From the NCBI RefSeq assembly GCF_036452155.1, contig NZ_JAWJZY010000002.1: DNA of 64,000 nucleotides. One strand, written 5' to 3'. A model generated the notes under the pieces. It worked only from the letters and a program-made list of their open reading frames with translations, had not been told where the DNA came from and did no database searches. Numbering within the stretch: position 1 is the first letter of the stretch; each line of letters begins with the position of its first letter. This document shows positions 25,441 through 34,950 of this stretch, piece after piece. Origin of the DNA: Sorlinia euscelidii (GTDB lineage: Bacteria; Pseudomonadota; Alphaproteobacteria; Acetobacterales; Acetobacteraceae). The position numbers and the translations under genes are program-made.

Positions 25441-27705
25441 GTGTCGTCTGAGCTCCAGCCCAGTGCCCATCGCAATGGGCTGGGGAACACGCCCGTCATC
25501 TCGATAAACGGGCTTCTCTCCCGGTTACAGAAATACATCCCGGAAGGCGAGTTGGACCTTATCCGGCGCGCCTATGACGTGGCCAATAAAGCCCATGAGG
25601 GGCAATTGCGGGATAATGGCGACCCCTATATCGTCCACCCCCTCGCCGTTGCGAATATCTTGGCAAAATTCCGTATGGATGCGACGGCCATCGCTGTCGG
25701 CCTTTTGCATGATACGGTTGAAGATACGCGGGTCACGCGGGATGTCCTGAAAAATGAGTTCGGGAGTGACCTTGTCGGCCTTGTCGATGGCGTGACAAAA
25801 CTCACGCGTCTTGAGCTTCAATCTGACCGGACAAAACAGGCCGAAAATTTCCGTAAACTCGTGCTGGCCATGTCGCGCGATATCCGCGTGCTCATCGTCA
25901 AACTGGCGGATCGCCTTCATAATATGCGCACGCTCCATTATGTGGAGCGTAAGGACCGCCGACTGCGCATCGCGCGAGAAACAATGGATATCTATGCGCC
26001 TCTGGCTGAGCGCATCGGTATGGATCGGGTCAAGACGGAACTTCAGAACCTCGCTTTCGAGGAGCTGGAGCCTGAAGCGAATGCGACAATCCGGCGGCGG
26101 CTGAATTACCTTCGCGGGCATGGCGCCGATATTATTGAGCAGATCTGTCAGGACCTGCTGGCGCTTCTGCATAAGGCGGATTTCCACGATGTCGAGATTC
26201 GCGGGCGTGAGAAATCCGCTTACTCCATCTGGGCGAAGATGCAGCAGCGCAATGTCGCGTTTGAGCAGCTTTCGGACATTATGGCTTTCCGTATCATTGT
26301 CCCCACGCGGGAGGCTTGTTACACGGCGTTAGGCACCATTCACGCGACATACCCCATGATCGCCGGCCGCTTTAAGGACTATATCTCCACGCCGAAAGCC
26401 AATGGTTATCAAAGCCTTCACACGGGCGTCACACTCTCCCGACCCCGGAACCAGAAAATAGAAGTGCAGATCCGCACGCCGGAAATGCATAATTTCGCCG
26501 AGAATGGCGTCGCTGCACATTGGGCGTATAAAGAGCGCCCTTCCGCACACGCGACCTCCACCGAAGTTACCCCGCTTACATCGGTTAAAATGCGCTGGGT
26601 ACAGGATCTGCTCGAAATTCTGGAAGATTCGGAAGCGCCGGAGGATTTCCTCGAAAACACCAAGCTTGAGCTTTATCAGGATCAGGTTTTCTGCTTCACC
26701 CCGAAAGGCCAGCTCATTTCCCTCCCGCGTGGCGCAACCCCGATCGATTTCGCCTACGCGGTGCATAGTCAGGTCGGGGATGCGTGCGTCGGGGCCAAAA
26801 TCAATGGTCGCCTGATGCCGTTGCGGCATGAGCTGCAAAATGGTGACCAGGTTGAAATCATGACGGCGCGGGGCGGTGTGCCTTCCCCATCGTGGGAACG
26901 CTTTGTCGTCACGGGTAAAGCCCGGGCGCGCATCAGGCGCTTCATCGCCCTCCAGCAACGACAGAATAATATTGATCAGGGGCGTTCCGCACTGGCCAAA
27001 CTCTTTCGGCAGGAAGGGGTGGACGGTAGCGAAAAAATTATTGAGACGACACTCAAGGCCCTTAAATGCGCGACGGTTGAAGATCTCTACGTGGCGGTCG
27101 GGGGCAATCAGATCTCACCGCGTGAAGTGCTGAACGCCGCTTACCCGGAATTGCGCCTTCTCCCGCGTGCGCCGCGCATGGTGCCGGGCCTGACATCCCG
27201 TTTCGCAGCGGCCAATGCCGCCTCGGCACGTGGTCGCGCGGCATCGGCCATTCTTGCCGGGGTGGGAAGTGGCATTGATGTGCAGTTTGCAGGGTGCTGC
27301 CACCCTTTACCCGGGGATCAGATCGTCGCGGCCATCGCGCAGGGGCGGGGGGTGACGGTGCATCGGCGCAATTGCCAGAATATGACGGCGTCACGTCTAT
27401 CGCCGGAGAAGCGCCTGTCGGTTGACTGGAATTACGAAGCGTTGAAGCTTGATCACAGCCAGCTAAAATTTCCCGGGCGATTCAGCGTCATCACGGCGGA
27501 TGAGACCAATGTGCTTTCTGGCCTGACGAATGTCGCCAATAAACATGGCGGGAACGTTACGAATATCCGCATCGTCAACCGCCAGCTTGATTTTCTGGAG
27601 ATAATTTTCGACGTTGAAGTGCAGGATCTTCGGCATTTCCTCGCCATTTTAGGCGCGCTCCGCTCTGTCGAAGGGGTTATTCAGGTTGAGCGGGCGCAGA
27701 GTTGA
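25441..27705 (+). CDS. rsh: Bifunctional (p)ppGpp synthetase/hydrolase (RelA/SpoT homologue)
   Basis: Controls the stringent response. The GTG at 25441 is chosen for the AAGGGGG six bases upstream, giving 754 residues. Domain order: HD hydrolase (about 30-190; LLHDTVEDT with the HDxxED metal-binding pattern), ppGpp synthetase (about 240-350; GRFKDYISTPKANGYQSLHT), TGS (about 400-460; FCFTPKGQLISLPRGATPIDF), zinc-finger/helical region with QFAGCCHPLPGD, and a C-terminal ACT domain. The synthetase loop is RFKD (RxKD type), which marks bifunctional enzymes rather than RelA (ExDD). This is the single long Rsh expected in alphaproteobacteria. Confidence 0.95.
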   Translation: MSSELQPSAHRNGLGNTPVISINGLLSRLQKYIPEGELDLIRRAYDVANKAHEGQLRDNGDPYIVHPLAVANILAKFRMDATAIAVGLLHDTVEDTRVTRDVLKNEFGSDLVGLVDGVTKLTRLELQSDRTKQAENFRKLVLAMSRDIRVLIVKLADRLHNMRTLHYVERKDRRLRIARETMDIYAPLAERIGMDRVKTELQNLAFEELEPEANATIRRRLNYLRGHGADIIEQICQDLLALLHKADFHDVEIRGREKSAYSIWAKMQQRNVAFEQLSDIMAFRIIVPTREACYTALGTIHATYPMIAGRFKDYISTPKANGYQSLHTGVTLSRPRNQKIEVQIRTPEMHNFAENGVAAHWAYKERPSAHATSTEVTPLTSVKMRWVQDLLEILEDSEAPEDFLENTKLELYQDQVFCFTPKGQLISLPRGATPIDFAYAVHSQVGDACVGAKINGRLMPLRHELQNGDQVEIMTARGGVPSPSWERFVVTGKARARIRRFIALQQRQNNIDQGRSALAKLFRQEGVDGSEKIIETTLKALKCATVEDLYVAVGGNQISPREVLNAAYPELRLLPRAPRMVPGLTSRFAAANAASARGRAASAILAGVGSGIDVQFAGCCHPLPGDQIVAAIAQGRGVTVHRRNCQNMTASRLSPEKRLSVDWNYEALKLDHSQLKFPGRFSVITADETNVLSGLTNVANKHGGNVTNIRIVNRQLDFLEIIFDVEVQDLRHFLAILGALRSVEGVIQVERAQS

Positions 27706-27712
27706 GGCGGGT

Positions 27713-28147
27713 ATGATCATCGGCACCGGCATGGATATTTGCGATATCAACCGCATCGAAAAAGCCTGTGAGCGCCATGGCGAGCGCTTTCTCGAACGGG
27801 TTTTCACGCCGGATGAGCGGCAACGGGCCCTGCGGCGCCAGGGAACGAGTCGTTTTGGCACGCTGGCCAAACGATGGGCGGCAAAGGAGGCCTGCGCCAA
27901 GGCCCTCGGGACCGGGTTTTCAGAGGGCGTCTTTCTACAGGATATAGAGGTCGTCAATCTGCCATCCGGCCAGCCTTCACTGATCCTGACCGGTGGCGCC
28001 CAGGCGCGTCTGGATGCGTTAACGCCGCCAGGGCGGCGTGCCGTCATTTTTCTATCTTTAACGGATGAACATCCTTACGCTATCGCGCAGGTCTTTATCG
28101 AAGCGCAGGAAATCGATAAAGACAGCTTTCCTCCCAACCCGCCCTGA
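27713..28147 (+). CDS. acpS: Holo-[acyl-carrier-protein] synthase
   Basis: Transfers 4'-phosphopantetheine from CoA to acyl carrier protein. The ATG at 27713 follows GAGGCGG. The 144-residue protein has IIGTGMDICDINRIE with the Mg-binding Asp, ERVFTPDER, and KRWAAKEACAKALGTG with the catalytic Glu/Lys. It follows rsh by 7 bases and precedes lepB, the conserved alphaproteobacterial order. Confidence 0.95.
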   Translation: MIIGTGMDICDINRIEKACERHGERFLERVFTPDERQRALRRQGTSRFGTLAKRWAAKEACAKALGTGFSEGVFLQDIEVVNLPSGQPSLILTGGAQARLDALTPPGRRAVIFLSLTDEHPYAIAQVFIEAQEIDKDSFPPNPP

Positions 28148-28182
28148 GGGCGATGGCGCACGCTGCGCAGGTAAAGGTCACC

Positions 28183-28970
28183 ATGTCATCAATAAATCAA
28201 GATAATAACAAGGACGCCCCTAAGCGGGAGAGCTGGTGGCAAGTTCTAAGATCCCTCATCACAACCATCATCGTCATTCTGGCGATACGTACGTTGATTA
28301 TCGCGCCGTTCACGATCCCGTCCGGCTCCATGATCCCGACATTGCTTGTGGGGATTATGTTGCTGTGACGAAATTCGATTATGGCTGGTCCCGATACGCC
28401 ATTCCGTTTGCGCCGCCTCTTTTCGATGGTCGCATTGCAGGTAAATCACCGCATCGCGGGGATGTCGCGGTATTTCGATACACACATGACACGTCGATTG
28501 ATTATATCAAACGCATTATCGGCCTGCCGGGAGATCGGATCGCGATGCGGGAAGGGCGTCTTTACGTGAATGACCAGCTTATTGACCGCAAGCCTCTACG
28601 CCCTTACGAGATCCGGGATGAAAATCGCCGTCTGCTGAGCGGCATTCTCTACGAGGAGGTCCTCCCCGGCTCTGACGGCAGAAAGCCGGTCACCCATGAC
28701 ATTCTTCAATGGTCGCAGGCCGGTTTCGCGAATAACTCAGAGGAATATGTGGTGCCGCAAGGTTACTTCTTTGCCATGGGGGATGATCGGGATGACAGCG
28801 CCGATAGTCGCTTCCAGGATGAAGACGGGCTGGGCTATGTGCCCATGGAAAACCTGGTCGGGAAGGCGCGTTTTGTTTTCTATTCTTTCGATGCTCGCCA
28901 CCCCCTTTGGGAGATCTGGCACTGGCCTGCGGAGATTCGCTGGTCCCGCCTCTTCTCTGTCGTGAAATAA
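28183..28970 (+). pseudogene. lepB: Signal peptidase I, frameshifted as sequenced
   Basis: Inner-membrane protease that removes signal peptides. From the ATG at 28183 (AAGG five bases upstream) the first frame encodes a transmembrane helix (LITTIIVILAIRTLIIAPFT) and the catalytic Ser in IPSGSMIPTLLVG, then reads out to a stop near 28368. A second frame continues correctly from GDYVAVTKFDYGWSRY through the catalytic Lys in YIKRIIGLPGDRI and FFAMGDDRDDSADSR to 28970. One base is missing in the G run at 28350-28353. The shift separates the Ser from the Lys of the dyad, so a real mutation would kill an essential enzyme. A base-calling error is much more likely. The restored length, about 263 residues, is normal. 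Confidence 0.9.
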
Positions 28971-28977
28971 CGGATTT

Positions 28978-29757
28978 ATGTCGTCTACGAGGAAGGCCGC
29001 CCTTCCATCACCGCATCTGAAGGCGTCTCTGGCACGCCTCCAGACCAGTTTGGATTATGTTTTCAAGGACGCCTCCCTTCTGGAGCGTGCCTTAACGCAT
29101 CGCTCCGCCGTGGCCCTGCGCGGCGGACGACGTCCAGCGCGGCGGGCAGACCCTCGGCAAAGTCTCGCTTCAAATGAGAGGTTGGAGTTTATCGGGGATC
29201 GCGTCCTCGGCCTTATCGTGGCGGAATGGCTCCTGGAGCGCTTCCCGGATGAGACGGAGGGCGCGCTTGGCCCGCGCCACGCGGCCCTCGTCTCGCGCAA
29301 CGCGCTGGCCCCGGTGGCTGAGGCGCTCGACCTGTCTGAAATGCTGAATATCGCGGAACATGAGGAGCGCTCGGGCATCCGCCATCTGGCCAACGTGCTT
29401 GCTGACGCGATGGAAGCCATTCTCGGCGCGCTTTATCTTGATGGGGGGCTCGACCCCGTCAGGCGCTTTGTGCACCGTCACTGGGCATCAATCATGGAAG
29501 CACAGATTACGCCGCCGAAAGATCCTAAAACGGCACTTCAGGAATTTGTTCTTGGAAATGACCGCACTTTACCCCTCTATGAGACGATCCGCACAGAAGG
29601 GCCGTCCCATGCGCCGCAATTCACCGTGCGCGTCTCGGCCCTCGCTTTAAGCGCGGAAGGCACCGCGCGCAGCAAGAGACTGGCGGAGAGCGCGGCCGCA
29701 GCCGCGCTGATGCGGCTGTTACGGCGAGAAACTGCTTTAAAAAAGGATATGTCATGA
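28978..29757 (+). CDS. rnc: Ribonuclease III
   Basis: Double-strand-specific endoribonuclease that processes rRNA precursors and mRNAs. The 259-residue protein has the signature NERLEFIGDRVLGLIVAEWL in the catalytic domain (about 65-85), the second acidic cluster ANVLADAMEAILGALYLDGG, and a C-terminal dsRNA-binding domain (DPKTALQEFVLG to the end). An insertion of basic residues (RGGRRPARRADPRQS) precedes the signature. The stop overlaps era by four bases. Confidence 0.95.
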   Translation: MSSTRKAALPSPHLKASLARLQTSLDYVFKDASLLERALTHRSAVALRGGRRPARRADPRQSLASNERLEFIGDRVLGLIVAEWLLERFPDETEGALGPRHAALVSRNALAPVAEALDLSEMLNIAEHEERSGIRHLANVLADAMEAILGALYLDGGLDPVRRFVHRHWASIMEAQITPPKDPKTALQEFVLGNDRTLPLYETIRTEGPSHAPQFTVRVSALALSAEGTARSKRLAESAAAAALMRLLRRETALKKDMS

Positions 29758-30644
29758 CAACCCGATCGGGGTTTGTCGCATTGGTCGGCGCGCCAAATGC
29801 GGGAAAATCAACGCTCCTGAACCGCATGGCAGGCGCGAAATTATCCATCGTCAGCCCCAAGGCCCAGACAACGCGCTTCCGGATTATGGGGATCCTGATG
29901 CGGGGTGAGGCGCAGATCCTGCTTGTAGACACGCCGGGCATTTTCAGACCACGCCGCAAGCTGGATCGCGCCATGGTCTCAGCCGCCTGGACGGGGGCGC
30001 AGGATGCGGATGTCACTGCTCTTCTGATTGATGCACGCGCGGGCATGACGGAGGAATTGCGCGCCATCATCGACACGCTCGCGGCGCAGAAAAGACGCTG
30101 CTGGGTGGTGCTGAATAAAACTGACGCGGTGCCACGCGCCGCGTTATTGCCGTTGGCGGACGAACTGCGCGCTTCCCTGTCTTTTGAGCACCTGTTTATG
30201 GTCAGTGCCCGTAAAGGAGATGGCGTTGACGATCTCATAGAGGCCCTGGCGAAGGCGCTGCCGGAGGGGCCTTATCTCTATCCGCCGGATGACCTGACAG
30301 ATCTGCCCGACCGCTTGCTTGCCGCTGAATTGGTGAGGGAGCAGATTTTCATGCAAACGCATGAGGAGATCCCTTACCAGGCAACGGTTGAAACGGAGAG
30401 CTTTCAGGAGCGTCCAGACGGCTCCATTCGCATTGACGTCACGATCTATGTGTCCCGCGCCGGCCATAAGGCCATCCTGATCGGTGATGGCGGGCAGAAA
30501 ATCAAAAGCATCGGATTGCGCGCCCGTCAGGACCTGACACGCTTGCTGGAGCGCCCTTGCCATCTGTTCCTGAACGTCAAGGAACGTGCGAAGTGGGATG
30601 AGGAGGGCGCGCGCCTGCGCGCCATCGGGCTGGACGATAGCTGA
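29754..30644 (+). CDS. era: GTPase Era
   Basis: Membrane-associated GTPase that binds the 3' end of 16S rRNA during small-subunit assembly. The 296-residue protein has G1 GAPNAGKSTLLN, G2 around AQTTRFR, G3 DTPGIF, G4 NKTD and a C-terminal KH domain with HKAILIGDGGQKIKSIG. Translationally coupled to rnc through an ATGA overlap, as in many bacteria. Confidence 0.97.
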   Translation: MTTRSGFVALVGAPNAGKSTLLNRMAGAKLSIVSPKAQTTRFRIMGILMRGEAQILLVDTPGIFRPRRKLDRAMVSAAWTGAQDADVTALLIDARAGMTEELRAIIDTLAAQKRRCWVVLNKTDAVPRAALLPLADELRASLSFEHLFMVSARKGDGVDDLIEALAKALPEGPYLYPPDDLTDLPDRLLAAELVREQIFMQTHEEIPYQATVETESFQERPDGSIRIDVTIYVSRAGHKAILIGDGGQKIKSIGLRARQDLTRLLERPCHLFLNVKERAKWDEEGARLRAIGLDDS

Positions 30645-30731
30645 CGGGCCTTGTGACAAAAGGGAGGGCGCTTTAAGAGAGACGGAAATCTGATTAAAGT
30701 GATCTGACAAGCAAGAGAGGCTCGAGACATC

Positions 30732-31451
30732 ATGACCCTTCCCTACCGTCGCGTATTGTTGAAAGTATCCGGTGAGGCCCTGATGGGTGACGGATCTTTC
30801 GGGATCGATCCGACGGTTGTCAAAACCATCGCGGCGGATGTGGCGGAGGTGGCGCAGCAGGGGGCGCAGGTCTGTCTGGTGATTGGTGGCGGCAACATCT
30901 TTCGCGGTGTAGCGGCGGCGGCAAAGGGGATGGACCGCACGCAGGGCGATTATGCCGGTATGCTTGCGACGGTCATTAATGCGTTGATGATGCAGAATGC
31001 GCTGGAAGCGCTCAATGTGGATACGCGCGTCATGTCCGCCATCCAGATGTCCGCCATTGCGGAGCCTTACATTCGGCGTCGTGCCGTGCGTCATATGGAC
31101 AAAGGGCGAGTCGTGATTTTCGCCGCCGGGACGGGTAATCCGTTTTTCACAACCGACACGGCCGCGGCCCTGCGCGCAAGTGAAATGGAATGCGATGCGC
31201 TCTTCAAAGGGACGCAGGTTGATGGTGTCTATTCCTCCGACCCGCGAAAAGACGCGGCTGCGCAGCGCTATGACACGCTGACCTATATGGATGTTCTCTC
31301 ACGCGACCTTAATGTGATGGATGCGGCCGCGATTTCCCTCGCGCGTGAGAATAGATTGCCCATCATTGTTTTCAATATTCACGCGCCCGGCGCATTTCAG
31401 GATGTCATGCGCGGGAAGGGGCCATTTACGCGGATTGACGCGGCGGTATAA
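30732..31451 (+). CDS. pyrH: UMP kinase
   Basis: Phosphorylates UMP to UDP in pyrimidine synthesis. The 239-residue protein belongs to the amino acid kinase fold: RVLLKVSGEALMGD, LVIGGGNIFRG, and TGNPFFTTDTAAALRA are the canonical segments. It usually follows rpsB-tsf; here it follows era, while frr still follows it. Confidence 0.97.
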   Translation: MTLPYRRVLLKVSGEALMGDGSFGIDPTVVKTIAADVAEVAQQGAQVCLVIGGGNIFRGVAAAAKGMDRTQGDYAGMLATVINALMMQNALEALNVDTRVMSAIQMSAIAEPYIRRRAVRHMDKGRVVIFAAGTGNPFFTTDTAAALRASEMECDALFKGTQVDGVYSSDPRKDAAAQRYDTLTYMDVLSRDLNVMDAAAISLARENRLPIIVFNIHAPGAFQDVMRGKGPFTRIDAAV

Positions 31452-31495
31452 AAGCCCACACGACGTAAAAGAGGTTTCGAGGAGGAGAACCAACC

Positions 31496-32062
31496 ATGTC
31501 CACTGGACTTGACGCGCTACAGGACGATCTGACCCGTCGTATGGAGGGCGCGATTGACAGCTTCCGACGTGACCTTTCCGGTCTGCGCTCGGGCCGCGCC
31601 AGTCCCAACCTGCTTGAGCCTGTGCGGGTCGAGGCTTACGGGAGTGAGGTGCCTTTAACCCAGGTGGGCTCCGTCGCGGTGCCGGAAGCCCGGATGCTGA
31701 ATGTTTCGGTCTGGGACAAAACGCTGGTCAGCGCTGTGGAGCGGGCCATTCGTGACGCAGGGCTGGGGCTGAACCCGGCTTCCGACGGCCAGACTGTCCG
31801 CGTGCCGATTCCGCAATTGACGGAAGAGCGTCGGGTGGAGCTGGCCCGCGCGGCGGGACGCTATGCAGAAAATGCACGTATCTCTATCCGCGGCGTGCGC
31901 CGGGACGGGATGGAGCAGATCAAAAATCGTGAGAAGAAAGGCGATATCAGCCAGGATGACATGAAGACATGGTCAGACGCTGTGCAGAAACTGACCGATC
32001 GCTTCATTAAAACGGTTGATGAGACGCTTGCCGAGAAGGAAAAGGAAATCAAGCAGGTATAA
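31496..32062 (+). CDS. frr: Ribosome recycling factor
   Basis: Splits post-termination ribosomes together with EF-G. The 188-residue protein shows FRRDLSGLRSGRASPNLLEPV, QVGSVAVPEARMLNVSVWD, GLNPASDGQTVRVPIPQLTEERR (in part) and the C-terminal helix with DDMKTWSDAVQKLTD. GGAGGAG lies just upstream of the ATG. Confidence 0.97.
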   Translation: MSTGLDALQDDLTRRMEGAIDSFRRDLSGLRSGRASPNLLEPVRVEAYGSEVPLTQVGSVAVPEARMLNVSVWDKTLVSAVERAIRDAGLGLNPASDGQTVRVPIPQLTEERRVELARAAGRYAENARISIRGVRRDGMEQIKNREKKGDISQDDMKTWSDAVQKLTDRFIKTVDETLAEKEKEIKQV

Positions 32063-32071
32063 GAGCGTAAC

Positions 32072-32836
32072 GTGCCCATCGTGTCGACAAAGCCTGTCCA
32101 GACTCGCGCGACGTCCATCGCGAAGCCGAACCACATTGCTTTCATTATGGATGGCAATGGGCGTTGGGCACGCACGCGCAAAAAACCGACGGTTTTTGGA
32201 CATCGCGCGGGCGCGGATGCTGTGCGGCGCTGCGTGACGGCCGCGCTGGATCACGGTGTGTCCTACCTGACCCTCTATGCGTTTTCTTCCGAGAACTGGC
32301 GTCGCGCGCCGGATGAGGTGAGTGATCTAACGGCGCTTCTGCGATACTATCTGCGCCATAAGGTGGCGGAACTTCACGCGGAAGGCGTCAGGTTGCGCGT
32401 CATTGGCGAATTATCGCGTTTTGAGACGGATCTCGCGGATGAAATCCGCCGGGCGGAACAACTGACCTCCCGAAATCAACGCCTGACACTCGTCCTTGCA
32501 CTTTCCTACGGTGCGCGAAGCGATGTGCTGCAAGCGGCGCGCAAGCTGGCCCTCATGGCGTCCGAGGGGAAGATCGACCCCGGCACAATCACGGAAATGC
32601 AATTCGCCTCCTGCCTCCAGACACAGGGCCTCCCCGACCCGGACCTGATCGTCCGGACAAGTGGTGAGCAGCGTCTCTCCAATTTTTTGCTGTGGGAAAG
32701 CGCCTATTCCGAACTGGCCTTTCTGGATGTTTTCTGGCCTGATTTCACGGAAAATCACTTTGAGCAGCTCCTTTCTGATTACGCATCGCGTGAGCGGCGT
32801 TATGGTGGGCGGCTTGATGAGGAGGCATGCAAGTGA
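32072..32836 (+). CDS. uppS: Undecaprenyl diphosphate synthase (isoprenyl transferase)
   Basis: Makes the C55 lipid carrier for peptidoglycan and LPS. The 254-residue cis-prenyltransferase has HIAFIMDGNGRWA with the catalytic Asp27, LTLYAFSSENWRR and DLIVRTSGEQRLSNFLLWE near the C-terminus. The start is a GTG at 32072, 9 bases after frr. The stop overlaps the next start as GTGA. Confidence 0.96.
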   Translation: MPIVSTKPVQTRATSIAKPNHIAFIMDGNGRWARTRKKPTVFGHRAGADAVRRCVTAALDHGVSYLTLYAFSSENWRRAPDEVSDLTALLRYYLRHKVAELHAEGVRLRVIGELSRFETDLADEIRRAEQLTSRNQRLTLVLALSYGARSDVLQAARKLALMASEGKIDPGTITEMQFASCLQTQGLPDPDLIVRTSGEQRLSNFLLWESAYSELAFLDVFWPDFTENHFEQLLSDYASRERRYGGRLDEEACK

Positions 32837-33684
32837 AAACGGGACAGGCTCAGTCAGGGCATTGGTCCGACCTTCGGTCACGCCTTCTTTCCGCTGCGGT
32901 CATGATTCCGATTGTCGCTTTCGTTCTCATCAAAGGGGGGGTGATTTTCGGGCTTGCGATGGCGTTGCTCGGTGCCGGGCTTGCCTATGAGGGCGCGACT
33001 ATGCTGTCCCAGTCAGGGGATGACATTTCGCAATGGCGTCGTGTCCTCCTTTGTGCCTGGCCCGTCATCTGCGTCGCCATGGCGCAACGCGGCGCATGGA
33101 GCGAAATCATCTATGTCTGTAGCGTGTCATGGATTTTCGGCTGGCGCTGCCTTGGGCTGATCGTGCCGATCTGCCTCGGCGTCTCAAGCCTTGTCTATCT
33201 TCGTTTCTGGCCGGAAACCGGGCTGATCTATGCCGGCTTCGTCATCACAGTCGTGGTGGCAAGCGATAGTTTTGCCTATCTTGCCGGACGCCTCATCGGT
33301 GGCAGAAAGCTGGCCCCGCGTATATCGCCCAATAAAACATGGTCAGGCGCGCTGGGCGGGTTATCAGGCGCTGCACTTGTCGGGCTGGGCTGGGCGGTCA
33401 TCTTCTCACCCGGTTGCCTCTTTGGCGGGTTTTTTACCGGGGCTTTTCTCGGAATGGTGGCGCAGGCAGGTGATCTGGCGGAAAGTGCGACCAAAAGATG
33501 GCTGGGTGTCAAGGATTCCGGGCGTCTTATCCCGGGGCATGGGGGGCTTCTTGATCGTCTGGACGGGCTCCTCGTCGCGGCGCCTTTCGCGGCCTTGCTG
33601 ACAATCGGCGTGACCCATCAGCCTCTCTGGTGCTTTGCGTTTCTCTCTTCCTGGCAGGATCTGATTTCGGCTTTTCTTCCATGA
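32833..33684 (+). CDS. cdsA: Phosphatidate cytidylyltransferase
   Basis: Inner-membrane enzyme making CDP-diacylglycerol. The GTG at 32833 is preferred because GGAGG lies 7 bases upstream and it overlaps the uppS stop by four bases; an ATG two codons earlier is too close to the ribosome site. The 283 residues contain about seven hydrophobic helices and the C-terminal signature SATKRWLGVKDSGRLIPGHGG with DRLD, which holds the metal-binding Asp residues. Confidence 0.94.
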   Translation: MKTGQAQSGHWSDLRSRLLSAAVMIPIVAFVLIKGGVIFGLAMALLGAGLAYEGATMLSQSGDDISQWRRVLLCAWPVICVAMAQRGAWSEIIYVCSVSWIFGWRCLGLIVPICLGVSSLVYLRFWPETGLIYAGFVITVVVASDSFAYLAGRLIGGRKLAPRISPNKTWSGALGGLSGAALVGLGWAVIFSPGCLFGGFFTGAFLGMVAQAGDLAESATKRWLGVKDSGRLIPGHGGLLDRLDGLLVAAPFAALLTIGVTHQPLWCFAFLSSWQDLISAFLP

Positions 33685-33718
33685 TCTTTTATCGTTTTAC
33701 GACCGGAGTTTAATTTCG

Positions 33719-34924
33719 ATGTCCACCCCCCCACGCAGCGTCACCATTCTGGGAAGCACGGGCAGTATCGGTTGTTCAACGATCGCGCTGATCAAGGAAC
33801 AGCCCGCCCTTTACCGCGTACGGGCCCTCGTTGGCGGGCGCAATGTTGCCCTCCTGGCGGAACAGGCGCGTGAATTACGGGCAGAATATGCCGTGATCCA
33901 TGATGAAGCCCTTTTAGGTGCGCTCAAATCCGCCCTGAAGGGCACGGAAACGACATGCATGGCAGGGCGTCAGGCGGTCATTGAGGCGGCGTCCATCCCG
34001 GCGGATTATACGATGGCGGCCATTACCGGTGCCGCGGGGCTTGAGCCGACTTTGGCAGCGACGGCCAATGGGCGGGATATTGCCCTCGCCAACAAGGAAG
34101 CGCTTGTCAGTGCGGGCGATGTCATGCTGCGCGTTGTCAAAAAGGCCGGTGCGACATTGCTGCCTGTCGATTCAGAGCATAATGCGATTTTCCAATGCCT
34201 GCAGGGTAATCACGCGCAGGACGTCGAGAAAATTATCCTCACCGCATCAGGCGGCCCGTTTATCCGTGCTGATCTGGAGGAAATGCGCCGCGCAACACCT
34301 GAAAAGGCACTGAAGCACCCGACATGGACCATGGGGGCAAAAATCACGATCGACTCCGCCACGATGGCCAATAAGGGGCTTGAAGTGATTGAAGCGGCGC
34401 GGCTTTTCCAACTTGAAGATGCGCAGATCGACGTGCTGGTGCACCCGCAATCCGCGGTGCATGGACTCGTGCAATATCGGGATGGCAGCCTGATCGCGCA
34501 TGTCGGCGCCAATGATATGCGCGTGCCGATTGCGCACACGCTGGGCGGCCATCAGCGCCTCGCTACAAAAGCCCCGCGCCTTGACCTCGCTGAGCTGGCG
34601 ACGCTGAGTTTTGAAAAGCCGGATGAAACGCGTTTCAAGGCACTCCGTCTCGCCCGGCAGGCGCTGCGTGCGGGCCATGGTGCGCCGACAATTTATTCAG
34701 CCGCGAATGAGGTGGCGGTGGAGAGCTTCCTCCAGCGTCGGATCGGCTTTCTCGATATTGCGGAAGTCATTGAACACACGCTTGAAAAACTTGGCGCGCC
34801 GGCCATTGAAAGCCTGGACGCCGTGCTCCATTGGGACGCGGAAGCCCGCAAACTCGCTCAAAGCTGCATCTCAAAGCGAGATCGGCCCGTGTCCCGACGC
34901 GCCGATGTTTCCCCTCATATTTAA
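33719..34924 (+). CDS. dxr: 1-deoxy-D-xylulose 5-phosphate reductoisomerase
   Basis: Second enzyme of the MEP isoprenoid pathway, supplying precursors for UppS. The 401-residue protein shows ILGSTGSIGCSTIALI (NADPH binding), ANKEALVSAGD, LPVDSEHNAIFQCLQG with metal-binding Asp and Glu, ASGGPFI, and TMGAKITIDSATMANKGLE. Length is normal. Confidence 0.97.
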   Translation: MSTPPRSVTILGSTGSIGCSTIALIKEQPALYRVRALVGGRNVALLAEQARELRAEYAVIHDEALLGALKSALKGTETTCMAGRQAVIEAASIPADYTMAAITGAAGLEPTLAATANGRDIALANKEALVSAGDVMLRVVKKAGATLLPVDSEHNAIFQCLQGNHAQDVEKIILTASGGPFIRADLEEMRRATPEKALKHPTWTMGAKITIDSATMANKGLEVIEAARLFQLEDAQIDVLVHPQSAVHGLVQYRDGSLIAHVGANDMRVPIAHTLGGHQRLATKAPRLDLAELATLSFEKPDETRFKALRLARQALRAGHGAPTIYSAANEVAVESFLQRRIGFLDIAEVIEHTLEKLGAPAIESLDAVLHWDAEARKLAQSCISKRDRPVSRRADVSPHI

Positions 34925-34950
34925 CTTCCTCAAGTGAGATCGACACTGTG

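Noticed and set aside
28320..28380. Programmed -1/+1 frameshifting in lepB and the other five genes
   Set aside because: The sites lack slippery heptamers or stop-linked stimulators and occur in six unrelated genes; a shared sequencing bias is simpler.
30144..31094. Minus-strand frame of 316 codons
   Set aside because: Antisense to era and pyrH; no motif.
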